From NCBI GenBank assembly GCA_036345935.2, contig JADWOT020000001.1, positions 29,889,062 to 29,953,061 on the forward strand: 64,000 nt of DNA. The letters are read 5' to 3'. The notes under the pieces were generated by a model that had not been told where the DNA came from, made no database searches, and saw only the letters and a program-made list of their open reading frames with translations. How positions within the stretch are numbered: position 1 is the stretch's first letter; each line of letters opens with the position of its first letter. The DNA comes from Taenia hydatigena (Eukaryota; Platyhelminthes; Cestoda; Cyclophyllidea; Taeniidae). This document shows, piece by piece, positions 11,640-21,939 of the stretch. Both the position numbers and the translations under genes were made by a program.

Positions 11640-12240
11640 CAGGACTGCAAAGTCTACGAGAATTCGTTGAGGTCGAAAGGGCACGTTTGATTATACCACC
11701 TATGCAAGAAGTGTTGGCATCCATATGAAACGGTGAAATTCACTAAGTATGGTAACGAGTAACGGGTAAAACGCTCCTGCCTGTCCAAGTAGGCAAGTTG
11801 TGCAGACATCACTCGTTTAGTGGTGGGACCACCAATGAATGCTGAATGGAAGGAGACGCACCATGACTGCAGACACCACATTTGAACAATCTCGATCCAC
11901 ATTGACTGAGGGGTGGTTTCCACGATGTGTGAGGCTGCTGCAATGTCAGTAGCTGCGTGTCGACACATTCGCAAAGGTAAGTAGTAGAACGAAACGAGTA
12001 GATTGGATGCAGGTGGGTATCAGTATCCATCACTGGTGACATGAGTAACGAGATGGGGTGGTGAGGATTAAGCACGTTTGGAGGAGGACCGATGTTGTTG
12101 CTCTACCTCCGCTGTCTCTGTGAATAATCCTGCTGAAACACTCCGCCAAATTCCACGACTAGAGTGATCACATCATTCATCAGTGGGGACGGACATCCAC
12201 CTGCTTCCTCAGGTCGACACCTTTGCATCATATATGCCTG
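11640..12240 (+). repeat. Dispersed repeat F3, copy in unit A
   Basis: It aligns with 43040-43510 in the same orientation: CATCACTCGTTTAGTGG at about 11807 versus CATCACTTGTTTAGTGG at about 43089, and CCACATTGACTGAG at about 11896 versus 43177. Unit B carries it at 52440-53040. No functional coding frame is supported, although 106- and 88-codon minus-strand frames run through it in both units. Confidence 0.6.
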
Positions 12241-12319
12241 ACCGTTTCGTATTCAAAGTTAGACGAGAATCGTTCGTCGAACACGTGTCTGCCTGCCAAA
12301 CCGTAGTCAAATAAGGTTG

Positions 12320-12990
12320 ATAAAAATGACCACCAAAAGCTGCTACCGACCCAACAAACTCAAGGCGTAATAAAAAGCATCAATTTTGTGTTTTCTCACT
12401 AGGTATAGCCCTATCATCAGGTTGAGGCCTACAGGCAGCACAAAGGACAAAAAAGTCAACCTCAATTTACATTGCGCACATCCATCCACCTCAGAATTCA
12501 GGCTAGTTAAATGGCCACGCTCAAGTTTTGTGGCAGTTATTTCTCACTCAGAGCGAATTTGAGCAGGAGGTGCCGAATGCCCACCTCTCGTTTCAGGCAA
12601 AGCAGGGGAAATTACGAGATTTTAGTTCTTTGGCTACTGATCTGTTCAGTAAAAGGATGGTGAAGCATTGTTTTTTCTGCTTGGTCACTTTTCCCGACAC
12701 CGTCTGCGCGCAAATGCTCAAATTCACTCCGATTGAGAAAGAGCTGCAGCGAAAAGTTGAGTGCGTCCATTCAGTTAGACTTAAATTCTGTGGTGGGAAG
12801 GTGTGCAGAATGTGGATATCCGTTAGGCCATTCCCCTCTTCCTGCTGTTGGTTAAGTTCAACCTGACCAGGAGGCTAAGCTTAGTAAGAAAAGACACTCT
12901 TGATGCTTCGATTCGCCTTAAGTTTGTTTGATTGATAGAAGCTTTCAGTAATTGGTTTTTCGACATGCTGCAATAAATTCGATGTTCATC
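12320..12990. repeat. Inner hairpin built from the terminal repeat
   Basis: 12320-12560 is a direct copy of the inner part of the left arm (9610-9850), and 12710-12990 is an inverted copy. Together they form a hairpin with a loop of about 150 bp. A 112-codon frame (12528-12866) spans loop and right arm and is open in unit B (53327-53665). I counted 11 substitutions between A and B in that frame and all change the amino acid, so there is no sign of purifying selection. Confidence 0.6.
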
Positions 12991-13244
12991 AATTCCTGCT
13001 TAGCTGTTGCTTTCTCTGAGCCAGTAGCTTGAGCACAGGTAGGGGACATTCTCTATTACTAGTTGAGTGGGTAACGAGGTAGCTTGATGAGGATAAAGGA
13101 CGTTGAGAAAAGGCTCGGCGATGTCACTGCTTCGTTGTTGCCTCTGTGATAGTTGCTACTGCGTGGAGGCCGAGATGCATGCATACGTGCAGCTCTGCTG
13201 ATCTGAAGGGTTGGATTAACCACCTTCACGGCCGCTTCTTCACA
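12690..13244 (-). repeat. Right terminal inverted repeat, unit A (truncated)
   Basis: This is the inverted partner of 9320-9875. The outermost 100 bp, including the GGACTACTTAGTCCAGCACA motif, are missing because copy A switches to unrelated sequence at 13245. In unit B the arm continues to about 54115. Confidence 0.65.
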
Positions 13245-13415
13245 CTTACAAGACCGAAGGAATTGGGGACCATCAACCCCACCTCCCATGCCGCCCCTGT
13301 CTCCTCCTTCCTTCCTCCCCTCTTAACCACTTGCCAAGGGGAGGCGTACTTCACTCCACCACCTCTACCCAGTCACTTGCACACCGGCACATAGAGACCA
13401 CGAATAAGGAAAGGC

Positions 13416-13452
13416 TTATAATAATAATAACAACAATAATAGTAATAATAGC
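13416..13452 (+). repeat. AAT/AAC microsatellite
   Basis: An imperfect run of ATA/ACA/AGT trinucleotides. Confidence 0.85.
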
Positions 13453-13469
13453 ACTGAAATATATACAAA

Positions 13470-13718
13470 ATGGGGATAAAGCAGTACCAACGAAGATGGG
13501 TAGGAAACATCACACCTCTTGCTTTTGCGTTTGCTGGTGGTGATGTTGGCGCCGTCGCTGGTGCTCTCAAATGGTTAAGAGAAGTAGTTCACAGGCATTC
13601 AGCGGATTGACCTGCGGTCTTGATGGCAAACGCTCCAAATTCAGCTCCAATCGAACAGAGGACAGATAAGAAGGAGGAGGAGGCAGTAGTGGGCAAGAGA
13701 AAGAAAACAGTTGAATGA
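13470..13718 (+). CDS. Two consecutive in-frame small ORFs, unidentified
   Basis: An ATG at 13470 opens 46 codons to the TGA at 13608-13610. The glycine/alanine-rich middle contains AGGDVGAVAGALKWL. The same frame then resumes with ATG at 13623 for 31 codons (MANAPNSAPIEQRTD, then a charged, Lys-rich end) to TGA at 13716. First codon positions are strongly G-rich, as in real coding sequence. A broken single frame, a missed short intron, or chance are all possible. It is not recognised. Confidence 0.25.
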
Positions 13719-13719
13719 G

Positions 13720-16700
13720 AAATCATTTTAATAAAAGCCATTGATTACGCAGAACGCTTTGTAGTTCCTCAAATGCAGCATCACCCTCCCCTTAAAAGTA
13801 ATGGTGAAGGAACCAACTTCAACAGCTCCGAGATCTCCGCTTAACCCACATTGTTCACTCTGCCACCGCCTTGGCTCTAAATCGACTTTCCTACCCTCAC
13901 CAACAACATCACCCTCCACCACAGTAGAAACTCTCGCATTCCAACTCCTCCAATCAGCCCATTTCAACGTCATGCGTGCGCGTGCACAATTCATTGGAGG
14001 AGTGAACTGCTGAGTGCAAAACCATTCAAAGAAAAGAGATTCCTATCAACCGGTCAATGGACTGCGCCGCTGTGCCTTTGGAAAGCAAACACCTATCAAC
14101 GCTTGCCAACATCGTCATCATGAGGGGAAAGGTCACATTGTTACTAGTTTTCACCCCATCAAACCTTCCATCCACCATCAGTTGACTTTTTCAGCAAATC
14201 CCCTCCAACCTCGTATTTGACACGTTTGACTCATTGCCGAAGAAGACCGCCAACAACCACCTGACTACTCCCAGTAGCATCCCGAGCGCACGCATTTTTG
14301 CTGCATTCATCAACTAATCGACCTTACATTCCGCATCCATCTACCCAACCCCACCACAACTCACATCCATTTCGGTTGAAGGGTTCGTGATTAAGGCTGG
14401 AATCGCTCACCAGAATAAACCTTTTCCAGATAGGAATTAAGATTAAATTAGCTTGTGGGTTGTCGCCAAGTGCGACGTCTCATCTAGACAGCCTAATCGA
14501 GTGCGTGGATGTGAATGTTGAAGTGTCAAGAAAAATAGGACACGTACGTGACGGGTCGACGTAGTAGGCTCCTTCTACACTAATGCGCTTGATGGCGCTG
14601 CAGAAGTAGTTTCACCTTCGACCTCACTGGCGGTCGGGTAAGTGCAGTAGACCAAAGACATTGGACAAGGGAGAAAAAACTCTCCACTTCACTCACACAA
14701 TCAGAGGACAAGATAGTGTGGGACGGCAGTACCTCACAGAGGATGGCCTATTTGACCAAACAATCACATTCTTGCTCAGGGTGTCCAAAGCGCAAACTAC
14801 TTATAAGTAGAAAGGTGTAGCTGATGACTTACACCAGACGCAGACCATCTCGTAAGTCCACTGCGAACCAAGTTTGTCTCCCGTGAGAGGCAGACGCAGC
14901 CGAGACTTCGACACACTTCCACTCAAGACTACAATGTGCGTAACTGCTACCTACTGACATCGGGTTCGATTAGTCATGCGGAGACCCAAGATCGTGCGAG
15001 TACACAAAATTCAAGGTGTAAATGACTGTGAAATGTCCAGTATTTCGAGCTGGCGTACGTATGCACACGCCACTTAGTCGATGATGCTCGAAAGCCAACG
15101 GTGCTAATACATTGAATGCTGCACTGTGGAAGCACGAGTCGTCATCCAGTAGAACCAGTCAGAGATAATGCATCTACTTTGCACTCCTGTTAATGACTAC
15201 GTGGATGATGCACAACTAGCCTTCTATACAAGTGGCACTAGAGATGCGCGTGGTTCCAGCAAAACACGCAAAAAAGGCATTCTTTGCAAATGGTTGTAAA
15301 CATACGGTAAGTGCTCGAAGTTGAGGGCAACGCAGAATTAACAGTCCCCATTCCTCCACACGTTTTTGATAAACTCCACAGTAATCAATGGCAGCGTGGT
15401 GTCTCTACCCCACTCCTCAATATCCAACACATCCTGCATATGCAAAAGGAAGGAAGGAGGGCGCCTTTACTGGTTTCAACAGTAAAAATAGTCTAGCTTT
15501 ATCAATGGTAGCAGCAATAATAACAGCTAAAGTATTCGCATTACTATGGGGATCAGCAGCAGCAGTGTTGGCGGCAGAAGAGAGAGGAAGGCAGGAGGGC
15601 AGGGGAGAGGAACAAATTCACGTGTGGTCTTCTGCACAGACGGGAGGGTACATCCAACCACCTCTTCCAAACATCCTATGCCCTTGACGACATCGGGCAG
15701 GCCATGAGCTGGCGAGTGAGTTGGTCGGTGGATGAGTAAGTGAACCCAGCATTCACGTCAATGTGCCCACAAAGCCACTCCATGACACTATCATGCCACC
15801 TGGCTCGCTACAAGTGCAAAAGACGTCATTTCCATCACTTCAAGCACACCACTACTTTCCCATCCTCTTCCACTCTCTCATACGCTCAGCACCCAAAAGG
15901 GAGGCTCATTCCAACCAAATCTACGTCCCCACCACCACCCTTTGTAAGTCCGCATAAACGAACACAAAATACTGTTTCATGACTGACATTTCCATCCTAC
16001 TACCTTCACACAATTCTAACCACTTTTTCTACAAGAAATCCAATTTAGAAAATCGAGGCTACAGCATTACTTAAGCACTGGCTATAATCAGAGCCACCTT
16101 AGTCACACACTCATGTGGAGCCAAATCAGACACATTTTCACATTTCTGCTGGATAATTTGTTTCCTTCGCTGCCATAGTCACAGCTTCCCCGAATGCACC
16201 AGACCAGTCCCTGAAACAGTCTCCATCAGCGACTATGAAATATGCACACCTCAAAGCATCGTCCCTTACTACTGCAAAGGATCGGTTCGATCACTCTGAA
16301 CAGCGCCTAATCGCCACACTTCCTCATTTAAAGGCTTTTGAAGTGAAGGCGACAGTCTTTCAAGTGTCCACCGATCCGCCCTTTCTAATGCCAACTTAGG
16401 CTATCGCATTAGTGAGGAACCAGCGTTCTCTCCCTGATTACAGTCGGTAAGATTAACATTTACACCCTTAGATGCATTTCAGCCTTTCCAACCATTAGTT
16501 CAACCGCAAATACTGACTACTGCTAGTAATCTAAGGCTGCAAAATACATTTCCATCTTTTCCTCCAACACTTTCCACCCTTTCAGGATGCAAGGAACCCG
16601 ATAACTTCAAAAATAACACCTTACCAGCCGTGTTTTTCCGCAAAACAAACCCGTATTTTGAATAAACATTAATATAACCTGCTACAAACACATCACCCTT

Positions 16701-16900
16701 GGTTTGGTTTTGTTTACCCGCATAAGTCAAGACAGTGCTTGCATTTCAATGAGCAAGTTAACTGCATAGGAACTGCATAAATCCAAGAAAGGCACGAAAC
16801 TTGATATGGATGATTCACCTGTACAACCAGACAAAACACATTATCCGCAGTAAATCTGTAATAACTTGAAGCTCTTGTGTCGCCACGTGTCACAGAAAGG
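13720..16900. other. Low-repeat stretch, no convincing gene
   Basis: Overlapping frames of 60-100 codons exist on both strands, for example 13728-13994 (-), 13801-14013 (+) and 15388-15687 (+). The last contains a hydrophobic 25-residue stretch. None has a recognised motif or clear splice context. CT/CA-rich segments at 14150-14400 and 15740-16000 inflate open frames. This could be flanking or intronic sequence of the minus-strand candidate at 17-19 kb. Confidence 0.35.
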
Positions 16901-17002
16901 CGAGACGCCATTGATAACACCCAATGAATGTAAAGGACTTACGAAACTGTTGTTGCGATAGGAATCGTTGGATGAAGGAACGAACGTCCTCACCGGTGAT
17001 GT

Positions 17003-17083
17003 TCACGCATACGCAACAACAGCAGTGGCACCAGCGGCATTGGCGGAAGCAGGACACAGTGGAGGTGGCAAAGCATAGAAAGG
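17003..17083 (-). CDS. Candidate last exon of minus-strand gene (option 1)
   Basis: On the minus strand, an acceptor (GGGGCGACTCAG) precedes 26 phase-0 codons ending in TGA, encoding PFYALPPPLCPASANAAGAT and an Ala/Val-rich end. Phase 0 fits the exon at 17867-17961. A competing choice is the exon at 17301-17360. A third piece just downstream (to the GTAAGT donor at 16942-16937) encodes EDVRSFIQRFLSQQQF, faintly like a LisH helix. I cannot decide among them. Confidence 0.22.
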   Translation of the reverse strand, partial: PFYALPPPLCPASANAAGATAVVAYA

Positions 17084-17300
17084 CTGAGTCGCCCCTTAAG
17101 TCGATCCAATCACGTCTACCAACCGTCGATGTGTCACCCACCCACTTACTCACCCAGCCACCCATGCCCGCGAAGACAAACATACAAGGACACAATAGCA
17201 GTAGTAGACCCTTTCGCCTATGCCGACAGCCGCATCGCACAATCCAGACGGATACGCCACCGCCACCGCGAATCGCTCCAACATCTTGCATTGCTTACCA

Positions 17301-17360
17301 TTACACACACTCATCACATGTTACTTCGCCATCACAACCACCAAGGTAAGTTTGTAGCAT
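17301..17360 (-). CDS. Candidate last exon of minus-strand gene (option 2)
   Basis: A strong acceptor (ATTTCCTTTTTAG) on the minus strand is followed by 19 phase-0 codons and TAA, with Cys-rich end CDGEVTCDECV. It is the nearest strong acceptor downstream of the 17867-17961 exon and matches its phase. The product is unidentified. Confidence 0.25.
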   Translation of the reverse strand: MLQTYLGGCDGEVTCDECV

Positions 17361-17866
17361 CTAAAAAGGAAATAAAAAGTCAAACAATGGAAACACCGAT
17401 GTATGAGGCTCCAATGCGCTGCAAAGCTAACATCCACAAACATAACAACTCAGCAAGCAAACACTTAAGACTGCTACAAAGTACAGTCTGCGTGGTGATG
17501 CCAAATTTTCCCACTAGCCACTTCTTCTTCCTCCGCTCCTACCGCTGCCGCGTCTACCTCACTCAGGGACACCAATTCATGCCGTCAAAGCTGAGCAACC
17601 TACCATTAAGCCATCGCTGAGGCCCTCTACACAACATGTTTCACAGCAAGGACCACATCAACACAACAAACAACCCTCGTCCTGCCCACACTCCTCCGCC
17701 ATCCATATGTGCGCCAACAACACGCATATCACAGTAATGAATATAGCACAGGTAAAGCAGGCAAAGGAGAGCACCACTTATCCACCCAACATATGAATGC
17801 ACATTGATTCCATTTCTGCACACAAAAAGGGACAGCAACAACTCATTAAGCATAATCCAATCTTAC

Positions 17867-17961
17867 CTGAGAAATATGTGAAGTGATAGCGAAGGCGAGA
17901 TTCGCACCCATTACTGCTGCAGCTTCTTCTTCTTCAGTGTCTATTCTAGCACGAAAACGAG
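17867..17961 (-). CDS. Internal exon, best gene evidence in the window
   Basis: On the minus strand the exon lies between a good acceptor (TTATGCATTTTAG) and a GTAAGA donor. Only one of the three frames is open. It starts with the last two bases of a codon and ends in phase 0, encoding 31 residues: RFRARIDTEEEEAAAVMGAN, then LAFAITSHISQ. The other two frames stop within eight codons. Composition (acidic run, then an Ala-rich amphipathic segment) is strongly protein-like. I do not recognise the family. The CpG-rich sequence at 18790-18960 could be the 5' end of the gene, and possible upstream exons are at 18230-18418 and 18596-18718. Confidence 0.45.
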
Positions 17962-18229
17962 CTAAAATGCATAATGAGATTTATAAATATGGTGAATACT
18001 TATTAGCAAGAAAATAATAATGATTAATTGCCATGTCCTTAGCAACGCTAGAACTCCTCTCAACAAAATCGATCGCTATCAGAAAGCAAACAAATTACAA
18101 ATTGCCAAAACAACCTTAACTTATTACTCGAGGTGTCATACGGCAAAAAAAGTGTACGTGAGTAGGCATCGTAGTTGGAAAACAAAACGACCTAACAACC
18201 ATATTATGAAACTTTTCCGTTTACTCTAC

Positions 18230-18418
18230 CAAAGTTACATGTCCCTTCATCAAATTGGACTTCATTCATCAAAAACTCATTCTTAATCAAGTGACAAACC
18301 ACTTGGAAACAGCCAAAACAGTCGTACTTGATCCAAAGAAGTGTTTTGCAGTAAAAAATCAGCGCGATTAGGCAGTGCAAACGGAAAACAAAATTTGTAA
18401 CAGCAACTGTACCTATTT
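18230..18418 (-). CDS. Candidate upstream exon of the same gene
   Basis: The minus-strand acceptor CCAACCGTTTCAG, with a long pyrimidine tract upstream, opens 62 codons before a possible phase-1 donor (GTAGAG). Joining to the exon at 17961 would be in frame. The segment is hydrophobic and Cys-rich, with CLIALIFYCKTLLW as a possible membrane stretch. The donor is weak and another frame is also open for about 50 codons, so this is tentative. Confidence 0.25.
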
Positions 18419-18595
18419 CTGAAACGGTTGGTTTAACAAATAAACTGATTGAGAAGGCAAAGGCATATATCTACACACATTCATAAAGTGGGTGCTTAAT
18501 CGCAAGAAACCACCAAGCAAGTATCTTCAAAGCACTTCGTATTGTTTTAGCACCTCTCCGCAAATTCGCGCCTCATTACTCAAATTCAATTGTCA

Positions 18596-18718
18596 TTAAA
18601 GAACAAACAACCTCACAATCTGCTGCAACAGCCGCGATTCATCTCTACACACCGAAAAATGCACATCAGGAGACCTTGCAGTTGAAAAGTAGTCGTAAAC
18701 ATTCACATTAAGAGGCAT
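18596..18718 (-). CDS. Candidate first coding exon
   Basis: The minus-strand ATG at 18718 opens 40 codons (MPLNVNVYDYFSTARSPDVH at the start). A GTGAGG donor after codon 34 (exon end 18617) would leave phase 0. That does not fit the phase-1 entry of 18230-18418, so an exon is missing or one boundary is wrong. Confidence 0.22.
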   Translation of the reverse strand: MPLNVNVYDYFSTARSPDVHFSVCRDESRLLQQIVRLFVL

Positions 18719-19549
18719 TTGCGTCCACCTTAACAAGTATGTGTATAAAGGAAGCAAATCGACATTTAAAGCACCTCACAACAACTGACTAAATACCTAC
18801 CGTACTCCCAACTTTTGGCAGCGGATAAAGGCGCACTACTCCACAACAGTTATCCCCAAAAGCGCGCACCACTTACGCAAGTCGCGCACAAATCCGATTA
18901 ATCAGTCCATAGTTCGTCCGATAAAACAAACGAACTTTAAATTTTTATGTATTTTCGAAAAAGATTATAATTACGACAAATGCCAACAGTTTTGACTTTT
19001 GCGTATAATTTAAGTAGCAAACATACCGATGGCAATTCACAAAGTGAGCAAAATGCGAAAGGTGTTAATATTTGTATATCAGTAATGTAAATGCATAATA
19101 GTGATACTGTAAGGTTCGCGAACAAATCGTGAAAGTGGTTCAAACTACAGCGAGCAATGTCGTTTTGTCAAGTAGCTGTACACTCCAATTTGCTTCAAGC
19201 ATGTGTTTCTTAGCCAAGTTCACATTCAAAGCGAATAGACGGGTTGCTCAAATGGAGCAATGAACTGACCCTACCCACATGGTCTTGCATGTGTCAACCA
19301 CCTTTACAAAAGATACGCATTTCTATGAAATTCCGTTGAACGTCTTCTTGGCTGGTGGGGTGTAAGCTACGTTTTGAGTTGGCAATGTCCGGTTGCGATG
19401 CCTGCACATCTCACTACACGTAGACGCGGTGGCACAGTAGCCAACTTCTTAATTACTTCCTGATTCAAGCATCAACTTCGCAATCGCTTCCTCATTTAAG
19501 CATCAGTCGCATTGGCAGCTGTTCCATTCAGTGGAGTGCTACCTGACCT

Positions 19550-20170
19550 TCTACCTCGTGTGGTAGCTGTCATGACATGACTTGTAATTGTCTGAACTTG
19601 CCTGATCTGCCAGTAACCCAAATGCAATTGTGAGAACGGGCTCGATTCTGCTGGGATTGTTGATCATGATAGGGATGGAAGTGCTTGACAATGTAACAGG
19701 ATTATCTTTTGTGTGGAATGATGCAAACTTTTTGGTTTCCTCTGTCAGGAGACATGAAAAGGCTGAGGGAGTATGAGGCATGTTCACTGATCCACAGATA
19801 ATGTTAGGGCTAAGAATCGCATCCGTGACCTCCCACTCTTGTGAGTTTGTCAATGCGGTCCTTCACCTCTCTTTTCCTCCTAATTCTTCTCCTCCTCATA
19901 ATCTCACTTCAAACCAGCTCCTTATTGTGGGGCCTAAAGGCCCCCTTGAAGGCAAAAGAAGGCAAAATATCAGAATAGAATGCATACATTCAACAGACAG
20001 AGAAAAATGTGTCGCTAGAACACCTTTTACCGATGACTGCATCATCTCATACTTGATCGCTGACTTTTCGTTTCTTCTCCCTTCTTATTGCTTTTGGCTT
20101 TCACATTATCCAGATCACCCTCGAAGCCTAACAACACGACAGCCACAGGAAATCATAACTCGGAGTGGTA
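19550..20170 (+). repeat. Diverged copy related to 40190-40400
   Basis: The 20075-20165 block (ending GAAATCATAACTCGGAGTGG) parallels 40315-40395. Weaker similarity precedes it. A 131-codon plus frame (19780-20175) and a 100-codon minus frame (19551-19853) overlap here. Neither has a recognised motif. Confidence 0.35.
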
Positions 20171-20329
20171 TTTAGTTTTCCAAACAGCATGTTACTTAGT
20201 GTGCTTCAAACTATCTACATTAACTACAGATATTTGGTCGTGAAGCCAAGCCAACATAGGCATAGACATAGACAAAGGGGGGTGATTACCTCAGGTTAAA
20301 TGAATTCTCCAGTGTTTTCTCTACCCACC

Positions 20330-20830
20330 AACAACCTTTGAAGGATTCCACCTCCACAATTAAGTAGTTGTCGAGGTAGTGCCTGCACGAAACTACCCTG
20401 ACCGTATTATTTACAGCAGTCGACCTCTCAGCAAATCCGGCTACTTACAATCAATTCAGCGCTAAACTCTCGGATGCCGACAAGGTGAATGACACTTTCG
20501 TATCACTGGAACCTGGTCAGAAAATGCGACACCGATAGCTAAAACTCGAAAACATTTGGTTTTCACTGGGAAAGACTTGCCTAGCAGAGGGAATCAAGTG
20601 ATCAAGACGGACTCCTGGACACAAAGAGAGGAAACAATAGCCTACATTGGGTTCGTCTCCATGCCAACCCATTCCATGGGCTACAATGAGCCACAGTTGC
20701 TTCGGAAGTATAGGCCGATATGAGGAAATTCATGGCATGCAACTTCGTCACCATTGGATGGTAAGGTAAACAAATCTCCAGTTCTCGAATTTCACTGATG
20801 GTATCGACGCACTCCAGAGAACACTGACAA
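20330..20830 (-). repeat. Dispersed repeat F4, inverted copy
   Basis: Its reverse complement follows 41750-42290: AACGAAGTTGCAGGTCATGAA at 41811 versus the complement of 20735-20755, and GGTCGACTGCT at 42126 versus the complement of 20419-20429. The 20340-20480 part recurs on the plus strand at 33610-33800. Confidence 0.6.
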
Positions 20831-20999
20831 AGCAACACAATCGCTAGCTGTTGGTCAGGCGGATTTTCAGTTGGTTTGTCGCTTTGGACAGTCACGAACT
20901 CAACAACTTGCGCGACAGAATGGCAGGTTGTGTGAAAACCCAGCGAACTCTGGCAGAGAGTGTTGCCCATCTAAGATGTCAATTGCCATGTTCTTAGCT

Positions 21000-21935
21000 T
21001 CCATTAGAGCACTCGAAAGCATTTACATTCAAGGCTCTCATACTGCTCATCTCCATCTCTCCTAGTTATCCGCTGCTCAATTTATCTTCTGGCTAACCCA
21101 GCTATCTCGTTAACCAACTATCTCAAACAGTGGTAGCTCAGAGGAAGGCAAAGGCAGCTACTTACAGCAGCAGAATCTGACGAGCAAGGAAGTGGAAAAA
21201 TTCTTTCTTATTAGTTCTTTTCAGTCCCTTATCTCCTCCGTGGGTCCTAATACCACCGGAATTACGAGAACTCGCTTAGTCAGAAGGACACCTCTGTAGA
21301 TATCACACTTGCAAGAAGTAAGCGTAACGATTGCGATAGTAAAGTCGACTAATGGTTGCAAGGGCAAAGTTAGGCAAAGGTCTAAAAGTCAAGTTTACTG
21401 ATACTTGACTCATCCTTTACATGACTACGAATTGCCCATCGTATTGCTAAGCGCAAGACCGGAACCTTGTACCTCGGTCGGTTGATGCCATAACTAGGCT
21501 TGTGGTCAGTAAGACATCGCACATCCTTTTAAACGGTCTCTATCCGAATTGAGGGAATGTCATCCTCCATGCAAGGTGAGGCTGCTCCTTTGCACCCTGT
21601 TCCCATCTTCGAGGTCAAAATTTTAACAACCTATTCGCAGAAGTTTGCCCCTATGGATTGTGCGTTTATCTTCTTCTTCTTGGCCTTCAATTTTCCTACT
21701 CTACTCGTCGCAGGAGAATGGAAGTAGCTTTACGCTCCCTGGAAGTCATCTTTGCCATTATGGATTTAGTTCCCTTCCTTAACGAGAAGCATGTCTTCTG
21801 AACGCCCATCGTCTGACTAAGAGGATGGTTCAGCAAGGCAAGTGTGCCGACGTTAAGGATTTGTCAGACATTCATTATCATATGATAGCAAAACTGGCGA
21901 AACTATTTGACAGTTGGAAGCGTGTCTTTACTTGT
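21000..21935 (+). repeat. Dispersed repeat F1, copy 2
   Basis: It is nearly collinear with the reverse complement of 61262-62510, including GACTCGCTTAGTCAGAAGGAC (about 21273) and ACTTGCAAGAAGTAAGCGTAAC (about 21308). About 300 bp of the middle present in the other copy is missing here near 21550. The end (ATTATCATATGATAGCAAAACTGG) also matches 46820-46850. Confidence 0.7.
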
Positions 21936-21939
21936 CATT

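Larger units (their letters stand above)
5256..13244 (+). repeat. 8-kb segmental duplication, copy A
   Basis: The duplication is collinear with 46025-54019. It starts at GCGTTCATACCAGG and ends at CGCTTCTTCACA in both copies. Differences by eye are uneven: about 8% in 5256-6000, 1-4% in 6000-7500, about 5% in 7600-8400, about 10% in 8450-10100, and 1-2% in 10200-13200. Indels include about 60 bp missing from A near 9438, 37 bp missing from B near 50712, and about 24 bp missing from B near 53970. Beyond the right end A continues into unrelated sequence, while B continues into the matching half of an inverted repeat, so B preserves more of the ancestral right end. Confidence 0.93.

Noticed and set aside
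16890..17291. 133-codon minus frame as one exon
   Set aside because: The Gly/Cys/Leu runs look compositional. Only its end (EDVRSFIQRFLSQQQF before GTAAGT) is exon-like, and that is mentioned as an option.
17129..17620. 163-codon plus-strand frame, longest in the window
   Set aside because: It is His/Ser/Pro-rich low complexity, antisense to the better-supported minus-strand exons, with no motif.
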